A stretch of 64,000 nucleotides of DNA, taken from positions 1,632,501 to 1,696,500 of the forward strand of contig JACEFZ010005141.1 in the NCBI GenBank assembly GCA_014155875.1. The letters run 5' to 3'. The position numbers and the translations under genes are program-made. Shown here piece after piece: positions 34,870 through 47,023 of this stretch. How positions within the stretch are numbered: the stretch's first letter is position 1; the number at the start of each line of letters is the position of its first letter. The stretch comes from Cepaea nemoralis. Lineage: Eukaryota; Mollusca; Gastropoda; Stylommatophora; Helicidae. The notes beneath the pieces are model-generated. The model did no database searches and was not told where the DNA came from. It worked only from the letters and a program-made list of their open reading frames with translations.

Positions 34870-35875
34870 ACACATGATTAAGATCTTGAGAGCTCGTGCA
34901 TACTTAAAAATAAGTTCAAATGAGCAGCACCCACTGCATGACGCTACATTCAGAGAACAGGGTGACAGGCTAAAAAGGGGCAAATCATGGATGGGTCGGG
35001 CGGAAGATGTCGTTAGACAGGTCTGCAGTCTTACCAGTATCGACCCTGGCAAGGAATGGGTGCCGGTGCCTCCAGCTTTTAAGTGCACTTTCTCCTGCAT
35101 TATCACACTTGACAGATGGTGCAGAGAGCAGAACCCTGCCGCTGTCAATGCAGAGGTCAATGTGCTCATCTATGAACACTCAGATAGCCCCGAAGTGCTC
35201 ATCTATACAGATGGATCTGTTGTAAAGCAGCAGAGAAGTGTGTGGGCATTTACAGCCCGTTCAGCAGGCTGAACCGTTCAAGAATCCAGTGGTGCCCACT
35301 CTATGACCATGAGCAGCATGACGATGGAGGTGATAGCAGTTACACAGGCTTTCATATGGCTGGAATCACAGCATTATACCAACATGTGTGTACTAAGTGA
35401 TTCAATGAGCATGATTCAGATGGTCGAAGCTAGATCTGTACATAGACAGTGGACTGAGGCGCTGCGGAAGTCTGTTGTCCATAAAGTCACCTTCATCTTT
35501 GTCCCGGGACATGCGGGAGTCGAGGGAAATGAATGAGCGGATAAACTGGCTGGCTCTGCACCCCCTGTAGATGGCAAGCCCATGGATTGTGCCGATGTTA
35601 TTAACATCCTTAAAGATATGGCGAGAACAGAGGACTTTGACGTCAGTGAATCCGCATCAGCTGTCCAGGATGAAAGACTTGGGAGTAAGAATCGGCACGG
35701 CCAGACGCGAGAGGTACATCGGGAAAATGAGGTGCCTTGTCAACCAACACAGAACTGGCACTATTAGCAACCGGACGCTGATGCGTATGCTGGGGGGAGG
35801 ATCTGAGCACCTATGGACCTGTCCGAAGTGCAATGAAAATACCCCAATCGATAACTGATTAAGAATATATATATA
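34870..35875 (+). mobile_element. RNase H LINE (family E2), 5'-truncated
   Basis: Plus strand. A segment MEHMIKILRARAYLKISSNE precedes a complete-looking RNase H domain: VLIYTDGSV (Asp, about 35200), MTMEVIAVTQA (Glu, 35325), VLSDSMSMIQM (Asp, 35390) and FVPGHAGVEGNE (35505) followed by a stop and ADKLAG (Asp). All four catalytic positions are visible. The C-terminus ends LWTCPKCNENTPIDN, a Cys-rich knuckle. Stops at about 35270 and 35533 and a frameshift near 35690 break it. RT is missing. Confidence 0.85.
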
Positions 35876-36159
35876 TAACTGAGATAATAATGAAATAGCT
35901 AAAGGAACATTATGGTAGACCCTTCTCATTAATTATAGATTGTGTGGCAGTGATAGTTGAAGACAGATAAGCCATATTTTTTCTTACCAACAAAAGAGAA
36001 ATAATCAGTATATCTCATTACAATATGTCACTTCATATGACAGACTCACTAACCACTTTTATGACATAAAGAATGATACTGAAGTGGAGTTCCTACAAGG
36101 TATCCATCGAAACAAACAGGGCATCACTACAAGTATTCTCTTACTTGTTATTTAGGGGG
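35876..36159. other. Short AT-rich spacer
   Basis: Nothing recognised. Confidence 0.5.
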
Positions 36160-39100
36160 GAACGGGGTGTCAGGCATTGGTAACACCTTTGGTAAGGATG
36201 ACTCTCATGTCCTTTTCAGGACCCATCCCCCACTGGTCCAAGCCTGATACACAGCTCATGCCTGTGGCTCCTAGTAGCTGTCAGCATGCGACAGCGGCCA
36301 CCCCCCGGGCAACAGCTGTGAGAGGCTGGCTAAACCAGGCATGGGTAACCGATTTGGTGTCAAACCAAGCAGTAAACTAGGGTATGCCTACCCAGCATGT
36401 GAAGACAGGACCCGGCAGACTGCGCAAAAGAAATCATTCCTGATTCAACGGGCAAGACGGCGTTTACCTGCAAAGCGTTGTGGAATGTAATGAGCATGGC
36501 AAGGCACATAGAGCGCCCTGGTCATCCACCGCACCTGTATTCGTCTCCAGTCATCTCGACTTGTCTTGCCACTGGACTCAGATGGACTCAGGCAAGAGAG
36601 TGAGGTCGACGAATTGCGCAACTCTTCCTCACTTTCATCTAAGTCATCGCGCACGTCATTCTTCATCCAACGTCATATATCACCTTCAAGCCCTGTGGCG
36701 ATGGGCGAGTGGTGAAGCAGCAGGCGTGGGTACGCTGGCAGCCGCAGTCGCAAACCTGCACACAGTCGACTCAGGCCATATGGTCGTCTTCTACTGACTG
36801 GAGCAGCCCCTGAGCGACTGAGTAGCCCTCTATAGGAACACACTGCTCACCTCCATAGCATGAGGAAGGGGCTAGAAAAGGTGCCCTAAACATTGTCTGC
36901 TCCATCACTACCTAACCAGCTAGCCGCGGTTGGTGGGTACCCTAACTGCAGTCAACATACAAACAAAGATAAAACAAGCAAAGCTAAAAGAGTAAACCAT
37001 ATTCCCTTAACAATTGGAACTTGGAATGTACGCACCCTACTTGGCAGAGACGGCGCGTCAGGTCCAGAGAGACGAACAGCACTGATTGGGAGAGAGCTGG
37101 GCAAGTACAACATCAACATTGCAGCCTTGAGCGAGACACGACTTGCAGAAGAAGGCCAAATAGGTGCCGGCTACACACTTTTCTGGAGTGGAAGGAAAAG
37201 CGAGGAAAGACGCCAATCTGGTGTGGTAAGTCGGCTCTGGTCGGCAAATTAGCTGGATTTCCAAAGGCTATAAACGACAGGCTCATGACCATTAAGTTGC
37301 CCCTGCTGAATGGAAGGAAGCATGCAACCATTGTGAGTGTCAACGCACCAACTATGACCAACGAAGATGATGTCAAGAAAAAGTTCTATGAGGACCTGCA
37401 CAATGTACTAACATCTGTTCCCAAAGGAGACAAACTTATACTCCTTAGGGACTTCAATGCCAGAGTAGGCACAGACACCACCTCTTGGAGTGGCATCATT
37501 GGAAAGCATGGAGTCGGAAATTGTAACAGCAATGGACTCCTCCTCCTTCAGACATGTGCCGAACATGATCTCCTGATTACGAATTTTCCGTCTCCCCATG
37601 AGAAATAGGACATCGTGGATGCACCTGGGCTCGAAACACTGGCACCTCATTGACTATGTCATCGTCAGGAGGAGTGACAGACATGATGTCCGAGTGACAA
37701 AATCCATGTGTGGTGCTGAATGTTGGACAGACCATCGTCTCATTGTCTCGAAAATAAACATTCACATCAGGCCACCACGGCGTTCTCAAGGGGTGAAAAT
37801 GCAAAGAAAGCTAAATGTGACCCGCCTAAACAGCAAGAAAATGCAGCAGTCATTTGAAAATATGCTGGAAGACCGCCTCAAGCCCAATGCTGCAGCTAAA
37901 CAGGGTACAGAAACAGAATGGAGAGCCCTAAGGGACATAATTTACAACACTGCTATGGAAATCCTGGGGCCAGCCCCCCGAAAAGCATAAAGATTGGTTT
38001 GATGAAAATTCCGAAGACATCAACCAATTGCTGGCCGAGAAACATCTTCTCCTCAAGGCACATTTGAATGACCTGAAGTCAACATAAAAAAAAGATGCCT
38101 TCAAGAACATTCAGAGAGTAGTGCAGCAGAAACTTCGGCACATGCGGGACTCCTGGCTGAGCAGCAAAGCTGATGAAATTCAGGGCTTTGCTGACAGACA
38201 TGATATGAAAAACTTCTACGACTCACTGAAAGCGGTCTATGGTCCTACATCACCAGGCATAGTTCTCCTCCTCAGTGCAGATGGGGGAACATTGGTCACC
38301 GATAAGAAAAAAATCCTTCAACGCTGGGCAGAGCATTTCAGCACCATCTTAAATGCAACTTCCTTCGATGATGAAACCATCAACTGCCTTCCTCAAGTTC
38401 CCGCCAATGAGACACTTGATGACCTGCCAACCATAGTGGAAGTAAACAAAGCCATCCAGCAACTCTCCAGCGGCAGGGCACCTGGTCCTGACTCCATCCC
38501 AGCAGAGATATACAAGGCAGGTGGGCCGGTTCTAACAGAGCAGCTTCACCAAGTCTTTACAAACATATGGGTGAACGAGACAATGCCACAAGATTTCAAG
38601 GACGCGTCAATAGTCCACCTTTACAAACGTGAAGGAAACCGCCAATCCTGTGACAACCACCGAGGCATCTCCTTGCTTTCAATTCCAGGGAAGATACTCG
38701 CCAGAATTCTTCTCAATCGCCTCACAGCCCTTCTCGATCAAGGTCTTCTTCCTGAGAGTCAATGTGGCTTCAGAAAAGAACGTGGAACTGTTGACATGAT
38801 TTTCGCTGCAAGACAGCTGCAAGAGAAATGTCAGGAACAGAACTGCGAAATGTTCTCCACTTTCATTGACCTTACCAAGGCTTTTGATACAGTCAGCAGA
38901 GAAGGACTGTGGAAGATTATGGCAAATATTGCTGTCCACGAATTTTTGTCCAAATAGTGCGGCTATTTCAAGAGTACAGGAAAATGGTGAACTGTCTGAG
39001 CCCTTTCCTGTCACCAATGGAGTGAAGCAAGGATGTGTCCTGGCACCAACACTGTTCAGCCTCATGTTTTCAGCCATGTTGATGAATGCCTTCGAGAACG

Positions 39101-40225
39101 ACGACATTGGAATAGACATCAACTACCGTATGGATGGAAAGTTATTCAATCTGAGAAGGCTGAAAGCTAAAACCAAAATTAACAGCGACACCGTCAGAGA
39201 GCTCCTGTTTGCTGATGATTGCGCTCTATACGCCAACTCAGAGGCGGACATGCAACATAATGTTTCAGCTTTCTCACATGCCTGTGCCAACTTTGGGCTC
39301 AATATCAACTTGGAGAAGACTGTAGTTATGTACCAGCCAGCTCCAGGGAATAATCACACTGTGCCGAATATCAAAGTGAATGATCATAGACTAAGTGTTG
39401 TGGACAAATTCACCTATCTTGGCAGCACTGTGTCACAAGCTGTCACAATTGATGACGAAGTGAATGCAAGAATCTCCAAGGCCAGTGCGGCCTTTGGCAG
39501 ACTGTACAAGAATGTATGGGACAGAACTGGAATAAGCCTGCAAACAAAGCTAAAAGTCTACAAAGCAGTTGTATTATCCACACTGCTATATGCTTGTGAA
39601 ACCTGGACTGTTTATCAGCGACACGCTAGGAAATTAAACCACTTCCACACAGTCTGCTTAAGGAAGCTACTGAAGATTAAATGGCAAGACAAGATTCCAG
39701 ACACTGAAGTCCTAGAAAGAGCGTCCATGCCCAGTATCCACACTCTACTGATGAAGAATCAGATTTGCTGGGCTGGTCACTTGACTCGCATGCCAGATCA
39801 CAGGCTCCCTAAACCAATTTTTTACAGCGAACTGCGTTGTGGTAAACGCTCCCAAGGTGGCCAGAGGAAACGCTTTAAAGACACTCTGAAAATCTCACTG
39901 AATGCTTTTGGAATTCATCATGACACCTGGGAGGCTGCAGCCAGAAACCGAAATTTGTGGCGTGCATCATTACGCAAGGGTGCAGTCATATGTGAGGCAA
40001 CCAGGACTGTAAGAGCTGTGAAGAAAAGGCAGGACAGAAAAACCACTGCAGGAAATCCTCCTCCAGGAACGTCAAGCATTCTTTGCCAACATTGTCAAAG
40101 AACATTTCGAGCCAAAATAGGCCTTATCAGCCATCTTAGAACCCACGGCTCCATACCTTCAATCCCACTGGATGAAATGAATGGTCATCATCATTCTTGA
40201 TGGACAAACAACAAACAAACACTTG
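36160..40225 (+). mobile_element. Near full-length RTE-like LINE (RTE-C)
   Basis: About 4 kb on the plus strand in PLC beta intron 2, in the same orientation as the gene. It has a leader of about 700 bp (from about 36160), the coding region, and a short 3' end with CAAA-type repeats after the stop (40201-40225). The 5' border is approximate. A separate piece of the leader occurs at 29155-29400. Confidence 0.85.
36893..40200 (+). pseudogene. RTE-C endonuclease-reverse transcriptase, frameshifted
   Basis: Endonuclease from about 37005: [46 protein letters not shown] and WTDHRLIVSKI. RT: RAPGPDSIPAEIYKAGG, FKDASIVHLYKREGN, NHRGISLLSIPGKILARILL, FIDLTKAFDTVSREGLW, GVKQGCVLAPTLFSLMFS and the catalytic LLFADDCALYAN (about 39205-39240). 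The C-terminus ends in a C2H2 zinc finger, LCQHCQRTFRAKIGLISHLR followed by TH (40080-40147). Frame changes near 37225, 37595, 38000 and 38930 make this a pseudogene, though the RT half from 38866 to 40200 is one open frame of 444 codons. Confidence 0.92.
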
Positions 40226-40904
40226 TTATTTCCAGGGATTCAGAAATTATCTGTATAAAATCCACTGAAATACACTTACACCTTGTTTGAATCAAATCTT
40301 CATGTTGACTGCCCTAAGGATAGAATCGTGTCTAACCTATATGAAATAGGATGATTACCCACCCCCCACCTCCCTTCCCCCAAACTCTCTATGGGGTAAA
40401 ATCAGCTTCTCTTTCAAGGTAATGTTTAGCCCAACAATTAGTTTAACCCACCACGTAGGTCTCACTGTTATATTTAGGGCGGTCCTTAAATTCCATTTTC
40501 CTGTGTCAAATAATACATCGCTTGGCTAAAGACAACACATTTGGGATTTGCATTGTTTGTCTTGACTAAAATAATATAGGTATGTAGGAATGTGCTTTCT
40601 TGACTGTTCCCAATAGTAGTTGAATTCTCAGTCTGTAGTTTAGGTGTTCCATTGCACAGTGTCACAGGCGCATACAATGACAAGTAATACATATTCATGG
40701 ATATTCATTGTATATGTCAGAATATGAAAAATCAGTAAAAAACATACACATGTGTGTTGTTTAGAAGATGAAGGCAGTATAGGGAGAGATAGGACTTCCG
40801 GTCCCCAGCATGGAGGATAGGCATTTAAACGGTTAAGACTTCTGGAGTGTTTATGCTTGTGGCTACCATTTGTATTCACATTTTCCTCAAGTTGGACTGG
40901 AAGT
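40226..40904. other. Intronic stretch, no gene
   Basis: Nothing recognised apart from C-rich text near 40360-40380. Confidence 0.5.
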
Positions 40905-41200
40905 GTATGGTTCCGTCGCCCTGATACTGAGTTGAGTGCGTGGCACGACACTGTGAGCTGTGAATTTCATGTGAAATGCTTTTATATCTGTCTGCGGTTA
41001 TTTGGAGCATGAACTGGATGTTCGGAGTAATGGTGGCCGGCTTTGTCGCAGAACTGACTGGTTTTGCCTTATGCAGAAATGTGTGGTAGCTGGTGTTCTA
41101 GTGACTGCCACATCCATCGATGATGAACTGTAATTTTTGTAGCGGACCATTGTATTGGCATTCTGGCAGCAGCATTATGTACAGTGAAATTGTAACAGAG
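40905..41200 (+). repeat. Dispersed repeat S, 5' fragment
   Basis: GAGTGCGTGGCACGACACTG, TTTGCCTTATGCAGAAATG and GATGATGAACTGTA match the copy at 22330-22955. The CTAA-tailed end is missing. Confidence 0.75.
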
Positions 41201-41789
41201 TAGCCCCTGGTAAAGAGGATACTGGCGGGAGAAGAATATTAGCAAGAACTGAAAGATAGGAAATGAGCGTACCTGCTTATTTGGGCACGAAAGAGCACCA
41301 AAGAGCAATTACTTAGAGAAATTGGGGAAATGACGAAAGATTGTCAACAAAAACAAGGTGGTTGTTGACAAGGACAGTTGTGACCAAGTCTCCATCAAAC
41401 AAGGACGTGTTGTTTAGAAGCTTATCCGTACTGGGTGACATCGAGAAGAAGAAGTTAAATACCATATAATATAATATCAATGAGAAGAGGTTTTATGACG
41501 TGAGGATGCTATTTTTGAATATAATTCCAATTGTTCTTCATGATCTCATTACTTGTTTTGGAGCGTGAAATAAATACTGGAAACGTCCAAGATGGAAGTT
41601 GTTGTTCTTCCAATGTTGAGTTCGCAGTAAGTTTACAGGGTTAAGTAAGGATTACCACCTGAAGATCAATATCACACACACAACGCTGAAGAAATACTTG
41701 TCGTGAACGAATCACAGCGCTACCACTCTTACGAGCTACCGGCCATAACATCAAGAAGATGAAGTTGAAACACGAGGGTCACCCTGAAA
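41201..41789. other. Intronic stretch, nothing recognised
   Basis: No domain, RNA gene or clear repeat seen. Confidence 0.5.
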
Positions 41790-42215
41790 GGAGCCACCAT
41801 GGGCTAACTGGTGGAATGCTTGCGGGCGTGCCATGGCACTGCTATAAAATGCTTTTACTTCTGTCCGTAGTTGTTTATAGCATGAACTTCATGTTCGGAA
41901 TAATTGCGGCCGGCGTTGCAGAACTGACTGGTTTGCCTTATGCATTAATGTGTGGCTGCTGGTTTTCTAGTAACTGCCGCTTTCATCGAAGATGAACTGT
42001 ATTTTTCATGGCGGACTTTTATGTTGACATCCTGGCTTCGGCATTATGCACAGTGTACCTGTGGGGGCTGTTGGTTTGTTGAGACTCCTGTCTTTTCCAC
42101 TTTTCACATGGGGCAGTGAGGAGCATTTTGTGTGATATTCACTGGTACAGGAACGGAGTATAATGGGGACAACCCATTGCTGTGAAGTTGGAACCATGTC
42201 TAACTAACTAACTAT
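41790..42215 (+). repeat. Dispersed repeat S, copy with CTAA tail
   Basis: Shares TGGCACTG, GAACTGACTGGTTTGCCTTA, GATGAACTGTATTTT, TTTTCACATGGGGCAGTGAG and the end GAAGTTGGAACC plus CTAACTAACTA with the copy at 22330. Confidence 0.75.
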
Positions 42216-42326
42216 AGGGAGAGATAGAGAGAACGCTGTGGTAGCAGATCATACATGTGCACTGTTCAGAAATCAGGGCAGTATGTAACAAGAAACTAGT
42301 AACACCTGTTTTTCTTCATGTTTCAG

Positions 42327-42395
42327 GACATGGGATATTTGGATATTTCCTTGATAAAGGACACACGAACTGGAAGTCACGTGAAATTACCTCGA
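42327..42395 (+). CDS. PLCB1: Phospholipase C beta, coding exon 3
   Basis: Twenty-three codons reading DMGYLDISLIKDTRTGSHVK and ending LPR. The core LDISLIKDTRTG is the PH-domain segment that in PLC beta proteins reads LDLSxVKDxRxG. The acceptor TTCATGTTTCAG ends at 42326 and the donor GTAAGT begins at 42396. The exon is phase 0 on both sides and follows a 17.1-kb intron. Confidence 0.95.
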
Positions 42396-43384
42396 GTAAG
42401 TACAATTTTTGGTGGTCGAGTTGAATAGTTGATCTGTGTATTGCTCGATGTCATAGCACATAAAGAGTTAATTAGGGAACACACATAATATATCATCATC
42501 ATCTTCCACTTTTGCTGAATGTCATTAGGAGACATAAAATATCAAGGTATAGAAATAGTTAACGATTGTCAGTAGGACATCAGAGTAGAGAGATTGTTAA
42601 CTGTGGTCAGTGAGCTCAGCGTTTCACAGGAAATGCAGAGGTCACAAGCGAATACTTGAAGGGGAACTAGCTGGACTCGAGTCATCCAGGCACAGGGACA
42701 GCTTAGCGACCACACACAATATTCTATTTCACACATTTTGTTTCACCTCATCGTTTTGCGGTAGGGATTTTCAGGCTTTCTTTCCTTTCTTAGTCACCAC
42801 CATCCTTTTATATGCAGGCCATTTCAGCTACCTCATTCCACCACAGTGGTTGGACAGTATTTTTCATGTTTTGTGTCTGGATTTTGGCTCAGAGAATACA
42901 AAGGTTCAGCTATTTTTTTTAATTTTTACTGCACGGTATGACAAAGAGTGTTGAGGCTTTGCTTAGCTTGTTTGATAATAGCCCCTTTTGGATGAGTATT
43001 ACATGTGGTAGGTGACCACTGTCCTGTTCCCTGAGAACATTCCAGCATATTGAAGATGCATCAGCACTGGAGATTAAACCCAAATCTATTACTCCTTATG
43101 AGTCCTCAGGTCTAATTGCTAATCTTGTAGTGCAGCTGTTTTTCAACACATTTAGCTTGGCAGTGCCTGGTCCAGTGCAATTCTGATTTTTATATGATTT
43201 TCCTACCCCTTTGATCAAGTCACTAGCACATTAATCTAGGGTCTTTCTTCAGTAAAGAAAGGATTTGTGTGTGTCGTTGTTGACCATACGGTTCACCCTT
43301 GTGAAATGAGTAGCAGATGTTTCTTCTGTAGGAAGCTGGTCACTATGCCTTACTATGCAATGACCTGTAATGACTGTAGAGTTC
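42396..43384. other. PLC beta intron 3, first part
   Basis: No gene. The minus strand around 42725-42655 (TGGTCGCTAAGCTG, then GACTCGAGTCC) has a weak resemblance to a tRNA-like SINE head. I do not call it. Confidence 0.4.
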
Positions 43385-43520
43385 TTCTTCTTCTTCGTTC
43401 ATCCGGAGTTTTTTTTCGGACGTGATTGCGTTGTGCCTGTTTACAGCAGAGCTGCGTTCTTGCGCCGTTAGGCCGACACATCCGACTTCTGCGGGCATTT
43501 GTTGACCGGGTTAACCTTCC
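43385..43520 (+). repeat. Dispersed repeat L, copy 2
   Basis: CTTCTTCTTCGTTCATCC, GATTGCGTTGTGCCTGTTTA and GACACATCCGACTTCTGCGG match the copy at 33330-33480. Confidence 0.7.
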
Positions 43521-43611
43521 CGGGGACTGTAGAGTTCTATTATCAACCCCTATAGAAATATTTTCTATAGGAGATTATTTTACCATTCTTCTCTTCTACT
43601 TCAACGTTCCG

Positions 43612-43765
43612 AGCCATTGAAGTTCTTTGCTGCAGATACAATCCGTCTCCATTCGTCTCTCTGGTTGAGCTTCTCTTGCCAGTCATTGATTCCAAGTGCT
43701 TGTAGGTCTGTATATATATTATCTCTCCACAGTCTTCTTGGTCTACCTCAGGGTCTACGGTCATT
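43612..43765 (+). repeat. Dispersed repeat L2 (paired with 45775-45872)
   Basis: TTCTTTGCTGCAGATACAA, CGTCTCCATTCGTCTCT and TTCTCTTGCCAGTC followed by GATTCCAAGTG recur at 45775-45872. Its end, TCCACAGTCTTCTTGGTCTA, resembles the 3' coding text of RTE-type LINEs read on the minus strand, so L2 may be a LINE tail. Confidence 0.55.
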
Positions 43766-43784
43766 TATTTCATATATTAAGACG

Positions 43785-43912
43785 CCTGTCTTTTCTACTT
43801 TTCACATTGTTCAGTGAGGAGCATTTTGTGTAATATTCACTGGCACAGGAATGAAGCATAATGGGGACAAACCTTGCTGTGAAGTTGGAACTGCGACTAA
43901 CTTACTAACACT
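43785..43912 (+). repeat. Dispersed repeat S, 3' end
   Basis: CTGTCTTTTCTACTTTTCAC, ATTCACTGGCACAGGAATG and GTTGGAACTGCGACTAACTT match the end of the copy at 22330-22955. It is 5'-truncated. Confidence 0.75.
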
Positions 43913-44124
43913 CATTTTTATACCTAATTGTTGTGACCTTCCACCAAGTGTGTTTAATTATCTTGCATCTGATTTCATATGTGGGAGAGGAGGGAAATGT
44001 CATGGCGAAGTCCAGTACATCAAGCTGCTCTGTCGAGTCCATTAATTCCATGTCTGGTGGTAGTTAACACTGTCTTCATAATCCAGTCTTTAATCAGTAA
44101 GAATAATAAAGGTGGCGAAAAAGA

Positions 44125-44278
44125 ACCAGGGGAAAACAACAGGATAAATACCTGAATGACTTTGTTATATGGCATAATCAGAACAAGTAGACAGACCTGA
44201 TCTGAGACTGGTGATTATATGAGATGGTGACTCAGACTGCCCACACTTATCAGCAAGGCACTTGATGATGATTATAAT
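44125..44278 (+). mobile_element. Degraded RTE 3' end with GAT tail
   Basis: GATAAATACCTGAATGAC, GATCTGAGACTGGTGATTAT and GGCACTTGATGATGATTA are a diverged version of the RTE 3' ends at 23051-23196 and 58303-58631. Confidence 0.65.
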
Positions 44279-44757
44279 TATATTGATATGTTACTGTACA
44301 CATGAGAGATAATTTTAGCCAGGATTACAATATATGTAAGAGATAATGTTAGCATGTGAGTGTCAGAAGTCATATATTTTCACATTGGTGTTTAGTTCTG
44401 GGTGCAGGTTCAGATCCCTTACACTCAAGATCCCAGAGAGAAAACTCGGGACAAATGTTTCTTTATGCTGTTTGAAGAAACAATCCCTGGATACTAAAGA
44501 AAACAGCCAAGAATTGGCTCTTAGTACCTCCAAGAATAAGAAAGAGGAATTCAGATATGCAGAATAAGCTTGTTGCTTCAGTGTTGCATAGGCAAGTTAC
44601 CTCTCTGACTTATCCTCTCCTAGAAAGATATAATTAACCCCCCTCACCTTCCCCCCTAAATAACTGTGTTTGATAGTGATAGGCTAGCACTTATGCCACA
44701 CAAACATTTACATAGAGTTAGAAATATGGAATAACTATTAGTTTCAACAAACTACCA

Positions 44758-45057
44758 TTGTGTTTATTTAGTTTTCATAACATTCATATGATGATGATGG
44801 TTATGATACTAGTTGCTGGTTTTAGTTGCTGGTGGTACGCAATGAGAGGATGCTGTATGAGCAAATGGCATCTCAGAAAATATTTACTGAACTTTCAAGG
44901 ATTCATTGACGAAGACTCTAAGGTCATCAGATTTCCCAGTGACAAGCGTTTCACATTCAGCTTGCAGGATTCCCAATGGGTTCTTATACGAGGATCAGCC
45001 GCTCCGTTATGTGAGTGGATTGCTGACTATCCGTGGCTCTTAGGAGAGCTGAAGTGA
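44758..45057 (+). CDS. Unassigned 99-codon open frame
   Basis: From an ATG at 44758 the frame runs to TGA at 45055-45057. The second half (KYLLNFQGFIDEDSKVIRFP, then FTFSLQDSQWVLIRGSAAPL, ending WLLGELK) looks like genuine protein in composition, unlike the simple-repeat frames elsewhere. I recognise no family. It lies inside PLC beta intron 3 on the same strand but lies outside the predicted spliced reading frame. It may be a fragment of a mobile-element protein, a retrocopy exon or chance. Confidence 0.25.
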   Translation: MCLFSFHNIHMMMMVMILVAGFSCWWYAMRGCCMSKWHLRKYLLNFQGFIDEDSKVIRFPSDKRFTFSLQDSQWVLIRGSAAPLCEWIADYPWLLGELK

Positions 45058-46882
45058 AACAAAATGCGGATGTGTAGTATCTATCTATCTACACATCTTA
45101 TAACATATATGTATATTGTGGGATATTTTATATATATATTTTTCACATAACCCTGTATAGATGAGTGTTTCTCATCATCTAAGTTCACCTCATTTACCCT
45201 CTCTCTCTCTCTCTCTCTGTCTGAAGGGCTTTATTCGCACATTCCTGTCGATCATGAAAGGCCTTCCCTGCACCTGTCTTGATGAATGAGTCCTAAATCC
45301 TCTGTCTATCCTCATGCAGGCATCATCATGCAGACAAGGTGAACTGGTGACATTTCTTGCCCCAAGTGGTTTCACACCAATCTTGATAGGTATTTGAAGT
45401 GTTGGTCCAAATTAACAATGTTATTTTGGAATCAGTCTCCAATGTGTGTTGGCCTCATGTAGGACAAATCTCTATGTCTGTTCTGTACATGAATAGGCCA
45501 AGCACTCACGTGGCTTGGATAATGTTATCACATACAACAAGAAAAAACAGGCTTAACAGTGAAACAGTAAAGGCTAGAGCTGGAACAATAAATACAAAGA
45601 AAATCCACAAGCTTGGAGTTTGGAAGAGTACACAGAAACAGAAAACTAAAGCAAGCCCTCAGAGTAGAAGACATATGATGAAATGATTATAACAATATGT
45701 TGGTATTACCTGAGTTTATAGCTAGGAAATTCGACTGAAGTTGGACAGTGTTGACAATCTTCCTCTTCTTCAGCAATCTGAGCCATTGAGGTTCTTTGCT
45801 GCAGATACAAGCCGTCTCCATTCGTCTCTGTGGTTGACCTTCTCTTGCCAGTCGCTGATTCCAAGTGTTGACAATACCCTAAGATAAATACTGCTTTCCC
45901 CCCTGACGTGATTATTTCCTGGAGGCCTTATGTCCATCCAGTATTCTTTAACTCCTTCCCTACTTTCATTATGCTGTAGTTTCACCTGTCAATAAATTTT
46001 GACTAACGCTGCACCATGCACCTGAAACATGCTTTGTTCTGCTGGTTGGAATGCGATTGCCATTACATGATACATACATTTCAATCTGCTGTTAGATCCC
46101 TGCTTTCCCTGTTTGCCAGGATTTTAACTTCCTTTCTTTCCATGTTGCAAAGAGGTGCCAGGCATGTGGTTTATTTCGACCGCAGATTGGTGAGTTCACA
46201 CGTTGTCTGGCTGAAATTGTTGTTAATAGGTGGGTTCCAGCATTTGATCAAGGAGGAATGTCTCACCTCTACATTCCCTTCCTCTGCATTAGTAGTGGTC
46301 ACAAATTGAGATTTTCTCCCCTTTGATGAAAAGCAGGCTGTCAGCTCTGTGCGACGGTGCAGATTTTACAATTATGGCGCAAAATAATGTCATAGAGTTG
46401 ATAACACTGAGTAGCATAGTGAAGTTGTATTACTCTATTTCCCCCCACCCCCCCCCCCCCCTTTTCCTCTTGAGTTTTTATACTTTTCTTTTCTTGTGGA
46501 CTTTTATTCTTTTCTTGTGAAATGAGAGATGTTTTGCCACAGGGATAGTAATCTAAATCTATGAAAGATAATCTTAGCCTGTGATAGTATACATATGAGA
46601 GATGATCTTATCCTATGATACTTTACATTTGGGATTTGTTGTTGTTGTTATGCTTGCTTTGAACTCAAGCGTTACCCATTCACATGCTACTACTTTAAGT
46701 GCACTGGACTTTGTTTTGCATGTGAATTAGCATTCCCTGTCACCAGTGCCCCTCACCATCAACCGAACCTACGTTGACTTCTGAGTAATTGTAAAATAAT
46801 GTTAGCCTGTGATAGTATACATATGAGAGTTAATGTTAGCTTGCGTTTATTTATTCATAGCCTTATTGTTGAATCACTTCAG
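45058..46882. other. PLC beta intron 3, last part
   Basis: No gene recognised. Contains a CT tract near 45200-45218, an L2 repeat copy (45775-45872), C-rich and T-rich runs near 46440-46515, and a locally repeated phrase GTGATAGTATACATATGAGA (46582-46601 and 46810-46829). The sequence before 46883 (TTGAATCACTTCAG) is the exon 4 acceptor. Confidence 0.5.
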
Positions 46883-47023
46883 GATCAGAAGCTGAAAGAG
46901 TCCTTGATGATTGGCCAAATGGATGTGCCTCTAGAGGACAAAATGGTAACAGTTGTTTACGGCACAGACATGGTCAACATGGAATATGTCCACTTTGTGT
47001 GTGCACACAAAGAAACAGCTCAG
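46883..47023 (+). CDS. PLCB1: Phospholipase C beta, coding exon 4
   Basis: Forty-seven codons starting DQKLKESLMIGQMDVPLEDK, continuing MVTVVYGTDMVNMEYVHFVC and ending AHKETAQ. The middle, MVTVVYGTDMVN, is a hallmark of the second half of the PLC beta PH domain (ITVVYGPDLVN in vertebrate PLCB1). The acceptor AG ends at 46882 and the donor GTGAAA begins at 47024. Both sides are phase 0. After exon 3's LPR, the joined text reads LPRDQKLKE, matching the family's KDPKLRE region. Confidence 0.96.

Noticed and set aside
44758..45057. An extra PLC beta exon
   Set aside because: It contains a stop, does not resemble any part of PLC beta, and exons 3 and 4 already join without a gap in the family's sequence.
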